Shown here in pieces: positions 1-11,479 of a DNA stretch of 64,000 bases (the first letter of the stretch is position 1; every line of letters begins with the position of its first letter). The notes beneath the pieces were generated by a model. The model saw only the letters and a list, made by a program, of their open reading frames with translations. It made no database searches and was not told the origin of the DNA. Origin of the DNA: Pelargonium x hortorum (lineage: Eukaryota; Streptophyta; Magnoliopsida; Geraniales; Geraniaceae); assembly GCA_036897525.1 (NCBI GenBank), contig JAYMTJ010000024.1:1-64000 (forward strand), given 5' to 3'. A program made the translations under genes and the position numbers.

Positions 1-3000
1 AAGTATATGAATGAAATTGAAGATAAAAATCCCTGAAATATGAATTTAGGGGAGCCTCTAAAACTGGCAATAAACGAAAGAATTTATATAAACTTGGGTG
101 AATTCCGTGGGTTGTTGTCCTTAGCCCCCTTCCTATTTGAAAGTATTTACTAAAAACCTTTATTTGCAAGAGTTTAAAAAAAGAAATACAGTACTTGCTT
201 TTTTCCTTTCCTAGAACCCCGGAATGTCTATGATGTTTGTGACTTTTTACAATATTTATTCTTACTCTTAACTTAAGTCTTACTCTATGCCTAGATTTCC
301 CTAGAATTCTCTAGTGGATAGTTTAGGGACTTTATAGTTGTTAGGGTCGCGTTCCTCTGCCTCTGGTTGTAAAGGCAAGAAGAAATGGTTTTAAAGAATA
401 AAACTAACGGAAAGAGAAGGTGGTCTGCTTTCACGTTCTTCAAGTCCCAGCCAAAATCTAAGGGTTTTTGTCGTGTTAGAGATTTAGACAAATAGAAAGA
501 TTAAAACCCAGGTAAGTTCTATAAAGGAGCAGAAACTCGACTATTAAAGTAAAGCTGACTCCTCTCTATACCGGAAACCAGTAACTCCAGAAAACAAAAG
601 GTCTTGTCCTTACTTTAAGGATACTAAGACAAGGCTGCAGGGGAATACAGCTAGTACAGCTAAGACAAAAAAGTAAGGCTGCAGTGCAGAAACCAAAGCT
701 ACAAAAAGCGGAGAGCTCTGAAGACTATGCTATCATAGGGTATGCAGATATTTTCGTAAGACTTCCTACACTAACCTACCTTCGGTACCTTGAGGAACTC
801 TTTCCAAATATCTCTAAGACCCCTCCTAAAAATAGAAACTACTAAGATAAGAAAGGTGTTGTCCTTAACCGCGGAGCTACTATCTATTACGCTAACTAAT
901 AAAATAAGAGTAATGAATTTCCAGTAAAGAGGGAGTCTCTAATCTAGAACTAAAAGAGTTAGGCCCGGGTTCTTACTTACCAGCCTCTAATCCAGAAGGG
1001 AAACGGTAAGACTAGAAAGGTCAAAGCCGGAAAGATCCTAGTCTATATTTCTAAGTTTTAGGTTTAGAATTTAAGTAAGCCCTTGCCCTTCTGAAAAATC
1101 TCGGTTTTATTATTATAAGGGCCCCTGGTATATGCAAAAAAGGAGTTTATTACTGTACTGGGCGGGCGTAGTGCACGTAAATTGCCCTTATACTTATAAT
1201 GTAGTGGGTGTGTTGTTATTATTGTAAGGAATCCACGTTCTAGCGTCTTTCGTTAGATAGTTACTCGTTTTTAAGGAATCTTCACTTAAATGAAAAAGGG
1301 TTTTTCTCTTGAATTTCATGAGAACTTGGTTTAGGGTTTTACAAGCAGTTTCTCCTTGGACTCTTAACCATACTTGACTTTAGAATTTTAGCAATACAAT
1401 TAAAGTTTAATGGAATTTCTTTTTCTTCAGTTCCAGCTAGTTTTCGAATAAAGTTGGAAAGGCTTTTCTTTGTTTTGGTTAAAAAAGGGTATCTTCTATG
1501 CTTTATCATTGTACTCTATTTCTTCTTTAGCCTTCGAAAAATCAGATTAGAAGCAAACATTTCTTCACTACATACTAATGCCCTTTGACCGTAAACTAAT
1601 TACCTTTAAGCTTAAGTACGAAAACACCAACAACAAAAACTTTCTTACAATCTCCTGGATCAGTAAAAAAAGACTCTAACTTCCTTCAAACATTTAGACT
1701 TTAAAAATACTCAGAAACCTAGAAACAAGATAACAGGGGAGGCTTTCTTTTACTAGAACTCGTGGATTTATGGTCTGAAGTGAGTAACGGAGTCGATTTA
1801 TACAGGAGCTTATGAGATACTATTTCACTTAGTAAATTACTTATAGAATTGCAAGGTTTGAGTATAAAGGAGAGAAGGAATTCCTTTATTTAAGTGATTC
1901 AAATTACTAGAAAGATGTAGAACAAAATCTTAAGAAAAGAGGATAAGAGTCAAATACTAAGTTCCTAAAAAGTTCAAATATTATTTTATTTACACTTTCT
2001 ATCTATTCTGAACTCCTTTCAAAACAAAAGAGTGAGATTTAGGAAAGAAACTAAACGAGAATTTGTGCTAGCCAAAGGATCCACATCAATTAGCTCTTTA
2101 TTTTAAGGGTATACCGGGTCTTTTGCTGTTCGTCCCGGTGTTAGTATCGAAAAGGAGTTTCCGACGAGGAGTCTTTCTAGAGTAAGACATGTAGAGCCTA
2201 AAGGAGTTTGGTTCTTGCCTTGGGTTTTTCTTCCGGTTAACAAGGAAGAATTTTGGGATATAAAAAGGGTTTCTTATTGTAAATTGAATTTGTACGATTT
2301 TGAAGCAAGTCAAGGAGGCTCTACTTTATTTAAGGTCAAGCCACTTTACTCTTTTATTCTGAAACCTTTTCAATTAACACTAGAGGGAGTGCCCTCTACG
2401 AAACTGTGATTCTTTGAGTTTGTGTCTGGGTTTGTTTTATACCCATTGGCTAGCACACGTATAATTTTGAGGCTATTAAAAAATTCAATTCTTTTTTAAG
2501 GAAGAAAGAAACTATAGTAAATCACTATAACCAAACGCGAATAAACCGGCGCAAATAAGACAATAAAAGTCTATAACAAAGTAAGCATGTCTTTAATAGA
2601 GTACTTAAGAAGAGCTAAGGAAGTTTAGATCCCTTAGGGAATATCAGAAACTACGCCGTATACTTCAGAGAACCCCGCTAGAGAAATTTCAAGGAGTTCC
2701 TTTTATTTATATGGATTAATAACCGAATTATACCACAAAAGGGTGCTGCCTATAAGGGTATCCTTTAACTCTAGGCTTTGTGAAATTCTCTTAGGATGTA
2801 TTTACCTAGTATGTTTCAGGAGATTCTGGTAGGTTATAACTCAGACTTTATTAGAGCTTTCCTGGTGGTTGAAACCACATTTTCATTTTATATTAAGTAC
2901 CCTAAGGGCTATAATATATAAGAGGAAGACCCGACTAAAGTAACTTTAAATCTGCATTGCTTTTTTTTTTTTTTACAGCAGCTCCTTCTTACAAAAAAGG

Positions 3001-3894
3001 ATAATCTTATGAGCCAGTAAGTTCTGAGTGCTTCAAAGGTTTTTAGTCCTCTAGGAAATCCATTAGTAGTCTTTAGCTGGGTCAGGATTTCTATATAGAA
3101 AAATCCCAAGTTCTGACCTATACGGGCGGGGAAATTTACGCTTGCATGCAAAGGAGTACTTAATCCTCGACGGAGTAAGAGTTGTTTTCTTTTGAACAAA
3201 ACTATACGTGATATATGAAATTTTCTAGAACAACAGTTTAAACGCAAAGTTCGATCTCCTTTTATTTAAATTATAAAAAAAAGTGGGAAGCTCTGCAATT
3301 GTACTAAAATAGATAGTAGTATAAAAACAAACCTCCCCAATATCATAGACCGCGAGTTAACTTAAAAGAATTTCCTTTAGTCCTGCAAAATTGAACAGAA
3401 CAGGGTGTATAATGATACTATGACAAGCCGAAGCCCCCTCTAGCTTCTGCAGGAACTTTTCTTATATTTTATTGGAGAGCCGGTATAAAGTTATTGCCAG
3501 AGAAAAAAGCGTGTTATCTAAGGCTCTTTAAAAAGGATTTCAGACTCAAATTAACTTAAAGCAGCCCCTTTATTCGGAGTACCCCCGACGAGACAAAATA
3601 GCCAGAAAGCCCTTATAATAAAATAAGATTCCTGTAAACAAATAGATCTAGAAAAGAAAGTGTGCAAAAAAACCAAAAGCGACACCCCACTTTTATAGTT
3701 GATAATGAAAATTGCACTTTAACGTTAACTTCCCAAAAACAAGAGTTTCAATCCCCTCTATACAAGCACAGGATTGTTTTTTATTACTTACTGTAACTCC
3801 ATAAAACTCCTCTTAGAGTTTACCGATTTCCTAGCTTTTGCCTTTTAAAGTTATCCCTTGTAAAACGGTTAACTTACTTTACCTAGAAGCTACC

Positions 3895-4135
3895 GAGCTA
3901 TACCTGTCTGATTCTGTGTAAACCTTTCCTACTCTTAATACTTATACTTATCTTACTCCGTATCATAGCTTGTTTACTGCCTAGCCCTTTCCTATTCAGA
4001 ATACCTGCTTCTTAGCAGTCTTTGTAAGACTCTTCAGACCTACACCTCTCATCCTGGCTATCCGAGTCCTTGTACTACCTTTGTAGCTAAACCTGCACGC
4101 AGTTCTATTGGAAACTTTTCCTTTATTCTATCTCT
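3895..4135. repeat. Pyrimidine- and TAGC-rich low-complexity tract
   Basis: A tract built from loose repetitions of CTTACTC, TAGCT and CCTACxC words, such as TTTGTAGCTAAACCTG. Similar tracts lie at 4945-5165, 28195-28345, 31700-31870 and 55140-55270. It holds the 17-bp word TTCCTATTCAGAATACC (3989-4005), which recurs exactly at 9790-9806. The purine-rich complement of this texture appears at 18640-18790, 22195-22345 and 32225-32560. No coding potential is visible. Confidence 0.45.
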
Positions 4136-4944
4136 AAGAAAAGAAAAGAAAAAGACTCTCGATTCCCTGTAAAAGAAAAGTCTATTGCCTAGAACCCAAT
4201 TGGAATTTTGATTCTCTACTTATACTTTATTACAAAAAAACTAGGATTGCCGTAAAAAACAATCTTTACTTAGTTCAAAAAGGGGAGGAGCTCACTTCTA
4301 GCTAAGGGTTTAACGGCAGAAACTGAAACTTGGCTTTAATCTTACATATGTTTAACTGGGTCCTCTGAGCTCTTATACTTTTCTTGAGAATACCCTTCAT
4401 ACCTAGCTTAATCCTAGGAGCTATTCTTTTTATATACCCCTTTAACCTTGAAAGTCAGGAGTAAACAATAAAGATTAGGAAACCCACGTTGCAAGAACTT
4501 CTTTTTACAAAGTTTCGGAAAGAGGAGATTCTTACCATTAAAAAAACCCACATTTCTGCCTTTTAGTTCAATTATACACCATACACCCTATTTCATTTCT
4601 TACTCTCCCAAGAGACTTCCTGCATCTCTTGATAGTGGGAGCAAAGGTATGTAGTAACTGCGTTAGACAGATAAAAGAAGCCTAACTAAAGGAGTTCCTA
4701 GGAGTCACATTTCAACAACATAGTGGACAAAGTACGCTCGGGAGAATTGAATTAAGGGGATCCTTATTACATTTTAGTAAAGGGGAGTACTAGAGTCTAA
4801 GCTGGGCAATTCCATATTTAATATAAAAAATTATGACTAGAATACAAAAGAACCCATTTCTACTTGCATAGTATAGCAAAATTGTTTGTTTGGGGTTACA
4901 CTTCTAGGGTATTTCATGGAGAAAGAGGCGCTCTTACTTTAATT

Positions 4945-5165
4945 TCTTAGAGCTAGCATACTCTCTATCTGTATCCTGGCTGCTTTGTTACTCTTCATAC
5001 CTGTGTTTTCCTACTCTTCTGGAACTGAGTCTTTGTAGTAGCTGTCTTACTCTTTGTAGCTAAACTCTTACTAGGATTCCCTGGGGCTAGACCTGCTTTT
5101 CCCTTATTCCTTCTATTCCTTCCTTGCTAAACAGAGACCTCGTTATCTTCTCTCTTATAGCTTTT
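4945..5165. repeat. Pyrimidine- and TAGC-rich low-complexity tract
   Basis: Same texture as 3895-4135. TAGCTAACTC-type words recur, for example TTTGTAGCTAAACTCTTAC, and the top strand has a strong excess of C and T over A and G. Likely a degenerate relative of the pyrimidine half of the 20.7-23.3 kb repeat units. No gene is seen. Confidence 0.4.
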
Positions 5166-6419
5166 TGTTCTCTTGTGAATTACACAAATTGAAAGATTCA
5201 GGGATTTTATACAAGCTAGAGCCTTGAAGTAACCTATAAAGAAAATAGTTGTTATAATTATCGGCGGCGTCGGGAGGGGTGTATAGTATAGCAGACTGGT
5301 TAAAAAGAAAAGGGCTGTAAAAGCAACGGAAAGATAGCTAATAACAAGGATTCTGGCATTGAAACCCGATTTTGAAGTCTTCTACGTTCAAAAGACGAGT
5401 AAGTAATATAAGTAAGAAAGAGCCTTTAACAAGGAAACCCGGAAATTGAGTCCGGACTAGCATCAGAAAAGCTGGTAGTAACCAAAACCGCAGCCCGCCT
5501 ATCGAAGTTTTTTCAACCTTTTTTTGAGATAACTAACTTCTTTGAAAAGTAGGGATATGCCCTAATCGACTTATTTATTTACTCGGTTTATTATTTAGAG
5601 GACTAGTGTGGTCGGAATTAGATAGAGGACGACCTGAGTCATTCTGGTCGACTCAGCTTTCAAAGTTATCTAGGAACCCGCAAGTCTTTTCAACGGAAAC
5701 CCCTAAAGTTAGCTATTCGGGAACAAGTTTTACAAATAGAGGAACTCGTGTATACTATAATCGATCTTCAACACCTATCCCTGCCAAATTTCATATATAT
5801 ATAGATCCGTATCCTAGGGTGCTACATTTTAGGAAATTTATAGAGACTCTCGTGATTTAATAAAAGGGTTTACTCCTGTGGCATACTTTTCACGCAATCT
5901 AGAAGGCCCGGGATCCTTAAAATGGCTAAATAGGACAGGTCCTTTACTAAACCCCTAAGTCCTATCCTTTCAAGAGGTTCTTCTTCTGTAACTCTTGTCA
6001 GCTAGGACACAGTTAAGTAGGCTCGCTTTGACCTCCAACACCGACGGGTTCCAGCCCTTAGAGATCTCTTTCGTTCTTTTAAGAACGGGTCTCCTAACAG
6101 AACTACAAAGGAAGATAGAAACAACTATATGATTCTCCTAAGTGATTATCAGTATATTCCTGATGACTGTAAAGGTTGTCTAAATAGAATATAGATTCTC
6201 TTGTAAGCTGTAGATCTTGAAAGCTACCCTTTGTTAGCTGCATCTGATGGCGTAGGTGTACAAACAAACCTCCACTTTTTATTACTTTTACATGTATTGA
6301 AAGCTTGTTCTGAAACTTCCCTGACTGTATATAAAAGTCTTATCTCGTTAACGCTTGGAAGAGTAATATACCCGGCGGATATACCCAGTAACTCCACAAA
6401 AGAAAGGACTTGAGCTTGA

Positions 6420-9400
6420 TCCTCCTATTTTCCAAAGCCCTCGAGCGGATTCTGTTTACTCTTATGTACACAATTCTTTCCATTACATTAGTTAGTAAGA
6501 TAATAACGAGAGAACTCTACCTAGTTTCATCATTTCCTAAGAGAGAGCTTGTATTCTATACTGTTTCCGATCTAAGCTTATAGCCATGAAATGCTGTCTA
6601 AATATCTAAAGAACTGATAGAATTTCTTGTCTAAGCGGGAAGAAGTCTTTGAAGATCTCTTAACTATTTACTATTCTATAAAGGAAACTCTTTCAACTCT
6701 AAGAGGGAATCAGCTAGGCTAAGAATTGAAATTGAGTACCTCTAATGTTCTATCTTAGGAATCTACAAATACTAAAGCATCTCTCCTTAAACTCTTTGCT
6801 TGGATGCCGGTCCATCGCTAACTGTCCATGGTAGCAATGTCAGAAGGGTACCCACACTCGTAGGTCAAAGCAATCCTGGGTAGATGGGCAAAGCTAGTCT
6901 GTGCAAGAATGAATTATGAATAAGTCATATAGATCCTAAGGGTCACTTATTCACCATATGAGAATCTTCCTGATTATAAGCAAGCGATCTAGCTTACCGG
7001 TAATTGATTGAAGGTGGATTGCAAGGAGGTGTACTGTCAGTTGAGGGTTGGCCAGAGCGGATCTGATGGATGGTCTATAGATGGAATTTTGTTGAAAAGT
7101 AATACACAGTCTATCGGAGAAGTCCCTGTCTGTGCAGTACCAACTTACTCTTTGAGAGTTGATTCCTAGGTCTTTACCGAAGGATTTTTTTCTTTTTAGG
7201 AAAGGACTCCCTTAATTGGTGCTCTTGTACTTGTAAGCTAACTACCTTAAATTCCCCTCTCGACTTCATCGAACTCTAATAATCCCATAACAGATCTAGT
7301 AGTCACTCTTAGCTCCACCCAAGGATGCCTCTTCTCCACCGAACACTAAGAAGTAAGTTCATTATCTTAAACTTATGAGCTATTCAGTATTCACCTTAAG
7401 TGCTATTTAATCTAAGTACTATTCCCAATACAAATTCTAATGACTAAGCAAATGAAGAAAAATAAAGACTATCTTATTCTTCTTTCTTTATGCCTGCCGA
7501 AAGCCGAACTCTAATCCTAGCTAATAAGCAACTTTCGGTGTAGTTTACCAACACTAAAGAACGGATTCCCTTGTCAGCAACTCTTCTTACCAGGATACCC
7601 TTAACTAATAAACAACGGTCTAATCCCAGAACTCCCAAGCTAAGAATCTTACATTCGGTACTGCTACCAATTCTGGTCAAAGGTCTATCTGGTAAGTCTT
7701 ACTAATGGGAACTCTCTTCGTGGTGGGAGATTCTTAGTAACCCGGGCCAATGAATCTCAACCTTCTATATCAAGACCTGTCTAAACCCAAACCATTGCCC
7801 ATTGAAAGCTAAGGCCTGGGATTTCAAAGGACGGGCAAGGTAGGGTTCTAAGGCCGAAAGTGTAGTTTGGTACAGCAAATACAAGAGAATGAATCCCAGT
7901 TTCCAAAGAGGTGTCTTTCAGTTGGGTCTTAAAGAGTTTACCTTATTCGAGAGTTAGCCTATACTCTAGACTAGGAAAAGTGTACCGACAAAAGGCCTAT
8001 ACTGACAGCTACACCGTCAAGAGATTATGTTTTTCTCAGTATTCGGTTTCCTTCTATCAAGCTTATATAATAGATGTTTGGTTCTAAGAGCTGGGTATTT
8101 ATAGTCTTTATTTCTTTATAGAACTTTACCAGTGCCTTGTGGAACAAAAAAACGAAACTCCTTAATTTAATAAAGAACTTCGTTTAGACATAGACCGCCC
8201 GCTTTGAACTAACAAACAAGGACACTAACTGTAAGAATTACATTTATTCTTGAATTGCTGCAGGTTTTTTTTAATAATCACTATTTCTAAAAAAAAAAGA
8301 TCTGTAGTGGCAGGCTCTTTTGGGTATCCTTCTACTATTAAGATATCCTTACTTGCCCGATTTTCCTTGAGTATTCCTAGTATTGCTAGAAACTAGATCC
8401 TGTTTTTTTTTATAAAAGCTTCCTTATCTGGATCCTGAGTTAAAGTTTCGCTCTCTAAGCGAATTCATATCATAATATGACTCTAACTTTGTTAATAAGT
8501 GTCTTTTCTACCTCCTAATAGCTTCTTGTGAGAAAGAAAGTCTTTGTTTGGCAACCTTAAGAATACAAGCAGCACTTGACAAGGACTTGCTTCCATTGCC
8601 CAGGTTAGAACAATTGCTTGGAAGGTATCCTGAAAGCAGTGGTTTCAAGAGTAAACCAAGTGGTCCAGGTTTCTAGCTGGTATGAAATCCTAGATCAGTT
8701 AGATTAGAACGATGACGAGTTAGGTTCTAGAGCAAACGAGCTGGCACAGAAGAGAGTTTTCCATCGTAATTCGTACAAAACTGTGTATCTGCTGCTTTAA
8801 CAGATGGAAAGCTTTCCATTAATAGGCTTCTATTTTCTTTCTTGGAGAGTTACCAGCGAAAAGGTCGGCAAGGATTCCTGAGACTGCTACTTCATGCCCA
8901 AGCAAGCTTGCCTTGTTGAGCTTTTGAACGCAATAGAAGAACTAAGAAAGTCTTCTGTACCGGCTATGTCAGTGGAAGTGCTAAGACTAGTGAAGGGGAC
9001 ACTCAAAAGCATAAGCAAGTGTTAGCTAAGAAGAGTGCATAAATTAGCGAGGGCTCCGCGCCTGTATTCTTTCTTAGACTAGTCAGATGAATTAGAGTCT
9101 AGTGTTCTCAACAAGTCAACTTGCCTTAGCTATCCAATCAGTTTCTTTGACTCATAGCAGGCGTACACATTAGTTCGACGCTAACAAAGACACTCAAGAC
9201 CTACTTTCACTAAAACTTCAGGAAAGCTTAGATAGATTGAAAGACTTTGAAAACCTAGAAAGGATGAAACCGATGCCAAATATCTAGAATGCCGTTTAGG
9301 TGGTAGGTAGTTTGATACATATTCAAAGCCTTTTGGAGTCAATATACTAGTTTTAGTTTGGTTATAGTCTTGGGAGTTCTGGTAAGTAGTTCAGGTTCTG

Positions 9401-10170
9401 ATACTTTCCTATTCATTACTAAATCACTATTCAAAGTGAGTTTCGGTTGCATAAGTGCTTGTAGAAGCTCCCTAAATCCTTCTGTTGTAACTAGAAAAGT
9501 GCCATTTCGTTACCAGTTTAGAATCTATAGTCTAATGGGAAGACTCTCTCTAAGGACTTTGACCTGAAATTCTTCCTTTACAAGATTTCCAAGATTAGGT
9601 ACTTTAGTTAGAGAATTCCTTTACTTCAGTCCCTTTAAACTAGAGTAACCCCCTCTTCTTCTTAACTTCTCTATTGCCTCTGTATACTTTAAAAGAATAG
9701 CAGACTGTGGAGAAAAACTCTCCTTGGCTTTACATGACGAAAGAGAGAAGACAAACCCTTGTAAGTATAGAGTCTAGTTACCCAATCCCTTCCTATTCAG
9801 AATACCCTCTTACTGTCCTAGATACGATAAAGACGGTAGAGCATGGAATCTTTCATTTGTTAAACATTGTTATGTAAAGAAGTTTGGTCTTCTTTTCTAG
9901 ACTCTAATTTGTAGGTTAGGCTTCTCAAAGGGACCCCAGATAACTTGTACACATTCATTGGAAAAGAGCTAAAGTCTAACTAAAATAGAAAGAGTGTTAA
10001 GGATTTAAAGTCAAAAGGGACCGCTAAGGTCATAACCGAAGGGGTCCTAGTCTAACAATTAGGGCTAAAGGAATTTCGTACAAAGCAATTGGTACAGTCA
10101 AGCACCTGAATGAGTACAAGAAGTAAAGTAAATCCCGAAAATAAGAGTAGTAGAGCCCCTAATAAAGCTG
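6420..10170. other. Non-coding island of mixed composition
   Basis: Base composition is more even here than in the flanks, and stretches at 6780-7150 and 8540-9060 look like once-constrained sequence. Translating them gives only short fragments between stops that match no family I recognise. At 8804-8819 there is a perfect 16-bp palindrome (ATGGAAAGCTTTCCAT), and TTTCCATC at 8758-8765 is an inverted partner of its left arm. The 17-bp word shared with 3989-4005 lies at 9790-9806. It could be decayed transferred DNA, but I cannot name a source. Confidence 0.35.
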
Positions 10171-10179
10171 CTATGAAGA

Positions 10180-10380
10180 CCAAGAGGGTCTCTGATAAGG
10201 CTTATGAGAAAGGGGTAAGATACGGAGATTTCTTTTCTAGGTCTTATTTGTGCATATGAAACAAAGAATTAAGAGTAAGGCTAGCGAGAATATGAAGTTT
10301 GGGATTAGAACCCCTGTATTTTGTGTTTTGTACTTAGGTTAAAGATGTTTAGTTTAAGAACTGAGGCTAAAGCAAGTCCT
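10180..10380. repeat. Family C repeat, copy 1
   Basis: The core has GGGATTAGAACCC (10301-10313), then AAGATGTTTA (10342-10351), then AAGAACTGAGGCTAAAG (10356-10372). The same three blocks in the same order and at similar spacing occur at 39811-39884. Weaker copies lie near 14.8, 44.2 and 49.3 kb. A purine-rich tract precedes the core, as it does at 39.7 kb. Read on the minus strand, the first block (GGGTTCTAATCCC) resembles a tRNA TΨC arm, except that loop position 57 is a pyrimidine. Confidence 0.55.
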
Positions 10381-10904
10381 GTTTTCTAGTAAAGTGGAAT
10401 TGTTACAGGATAGGAATTGTTGAAAGGGTATTCTTTATTAAGAATTAAGTAAGGAAAGTTTCTTCTGTGTAAGAGTCAATCCAAGATCTTGTTCTAATGG
10501 GATACAAAGTAAGTAGAGACACAGATTTCTTTCAATTACCGTAACATTGTTCTAGAATTTGATAGGAGATTCCTAGTATTTTATAGAATAGAGAGTTTAG
10601 GAACTTACTTTACATTGTATTCTTCTGTTTAGGTAATTAATTGCTTCTAAAATGCTAATTCCAGGGTATTCTTTGTAAAGAGAGTAGATTCTTAAGAGTT
10701 TTACAGGAACTGGTGTTTATGTATGAAGGTGAATTCCTTCTTTAGTTGTAGTTGTAAACCCAAGAATTCCTATAAAAGCACTGAGTTTACCTACGATGGA
10801 TAATACCTAGAAAACTAAGTAACTTATGGGACTTATATATAGAAAAAACAATTCAGTACAATTAGTTTTAGGATTTTCTTCTTGATCAAGCGCGATTGCA
10901 ACCC

Positions 10905-10948
10905 AATTAGAGTTTATGGGTTCAAATCCCGCAAGTACTTAATACCAG
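10905..10948 (+). pseudogene. tRNA 3'-end-like fragment
   Basis: ATGGGTTCAAATCCCGC reads as a TΨC arm: loop TTCAAAT with four pairs counting one T-G, plus one A-C mismatch. The next seven bases could be a 3' acceptor strand. I see no convincing D or anticodon arm upstream, so the amino acid cannot be assigned. It may be a stray tRNA tail or chance. Confidence 0.2.
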
Positions 10949-10956
10949 ACACTAGT

Positions 10957-11469
10957 TCATAGAAAACTTAACCTAATGAAATTTTGACTCGCAACCAGGG
11001 CACTGGGGATTGAAACGGTAAGTAAAGCAGGGGCGTATAGCTTCTCTGATTCCGGAATGTAAAGCGAATTCAAATAGGGCAATAAAATAAAAAGTGGAAG
11101 ATATTCTATATAGTAAAGCTCTCTTTTAAGATTATCTATCCTTAATATAGCAGGAATCGCTTTTATAGAGGAGGAAACCCAAATTATTATTAAAAAGGGT
11201 TTCTTCTTGGAGCCCGCATGTTTAGAATCCCCAGGAAGTATTACATAACTACTAGTTCTAAAAGAATTTATTAGGTTCAAGAAAGCATTAGGTACCACTA
11301 TATAACTAAGCATTAGAAATCCTTGACGAATAGGTAAAGTAAATATCTTGTCAAAATTAAGTAGAGTATAATCGGGTAATAAACTAACACAAATTTGAGA
11401 GGAAAAGCCATAGACCACCCCTGACCTGACGCACCCATATCCCATACCTAAAGAAACCCGAGGATCCAA
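10957..11469 (-). CDS. Hypothetical open frame, 170 codons
   Basis: The longest open frame in the window, ATG to stop on the minus strand. With about one third G+C, the longest chance frame in 64 kb should be near 120 codons, so this is mildly longer than expected. The product would be hydrophobic in several places (about residues 50-75, 95-110 and 120-135) and could span membranes. I recognise no motif or family. There are no neighbours to form an operon, and the frame starts beside a TΨC-like fragment (10905-10948). It may be a chimeric or rapidly changing organelle frame, or chance. Confidence 0.25.
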   Translation of the reverse strand: MDPRVSLGMGYGCVRSGVVYGFSSQICVSLLPDYTLLNFDKIFTLPIRQGFLMLSYIVVPNAFLNLINSFRTSSYVILPGDSKHAGSKKKPFLIIIWVSSSIKAIPAILRIDNLKRELYYIEYLPLFILLPYLNSLYIPESEKLYAPALLTVSIPSALVASQNFIRLSFL

Positions 11470-11479
11470 CTTCTATCTA

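Larger units (their letters stand above)
1..6400. other. AT-rich non-coding stretch
   Basis: No gene is supported here. Stops are dense in all six frames, and the longest open frame (112 codons, minus, 2909-3247) is within chance for this composition and resembles nothing known to me. The sequence has many short GG..CC quasi-palindromes and homopolymer A/T runs. Two pyrimidine- and TAGC-rich tracts near 3.9-4.1 and 4.9-5.2 kb are listed separately. Confidence 0.6.
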
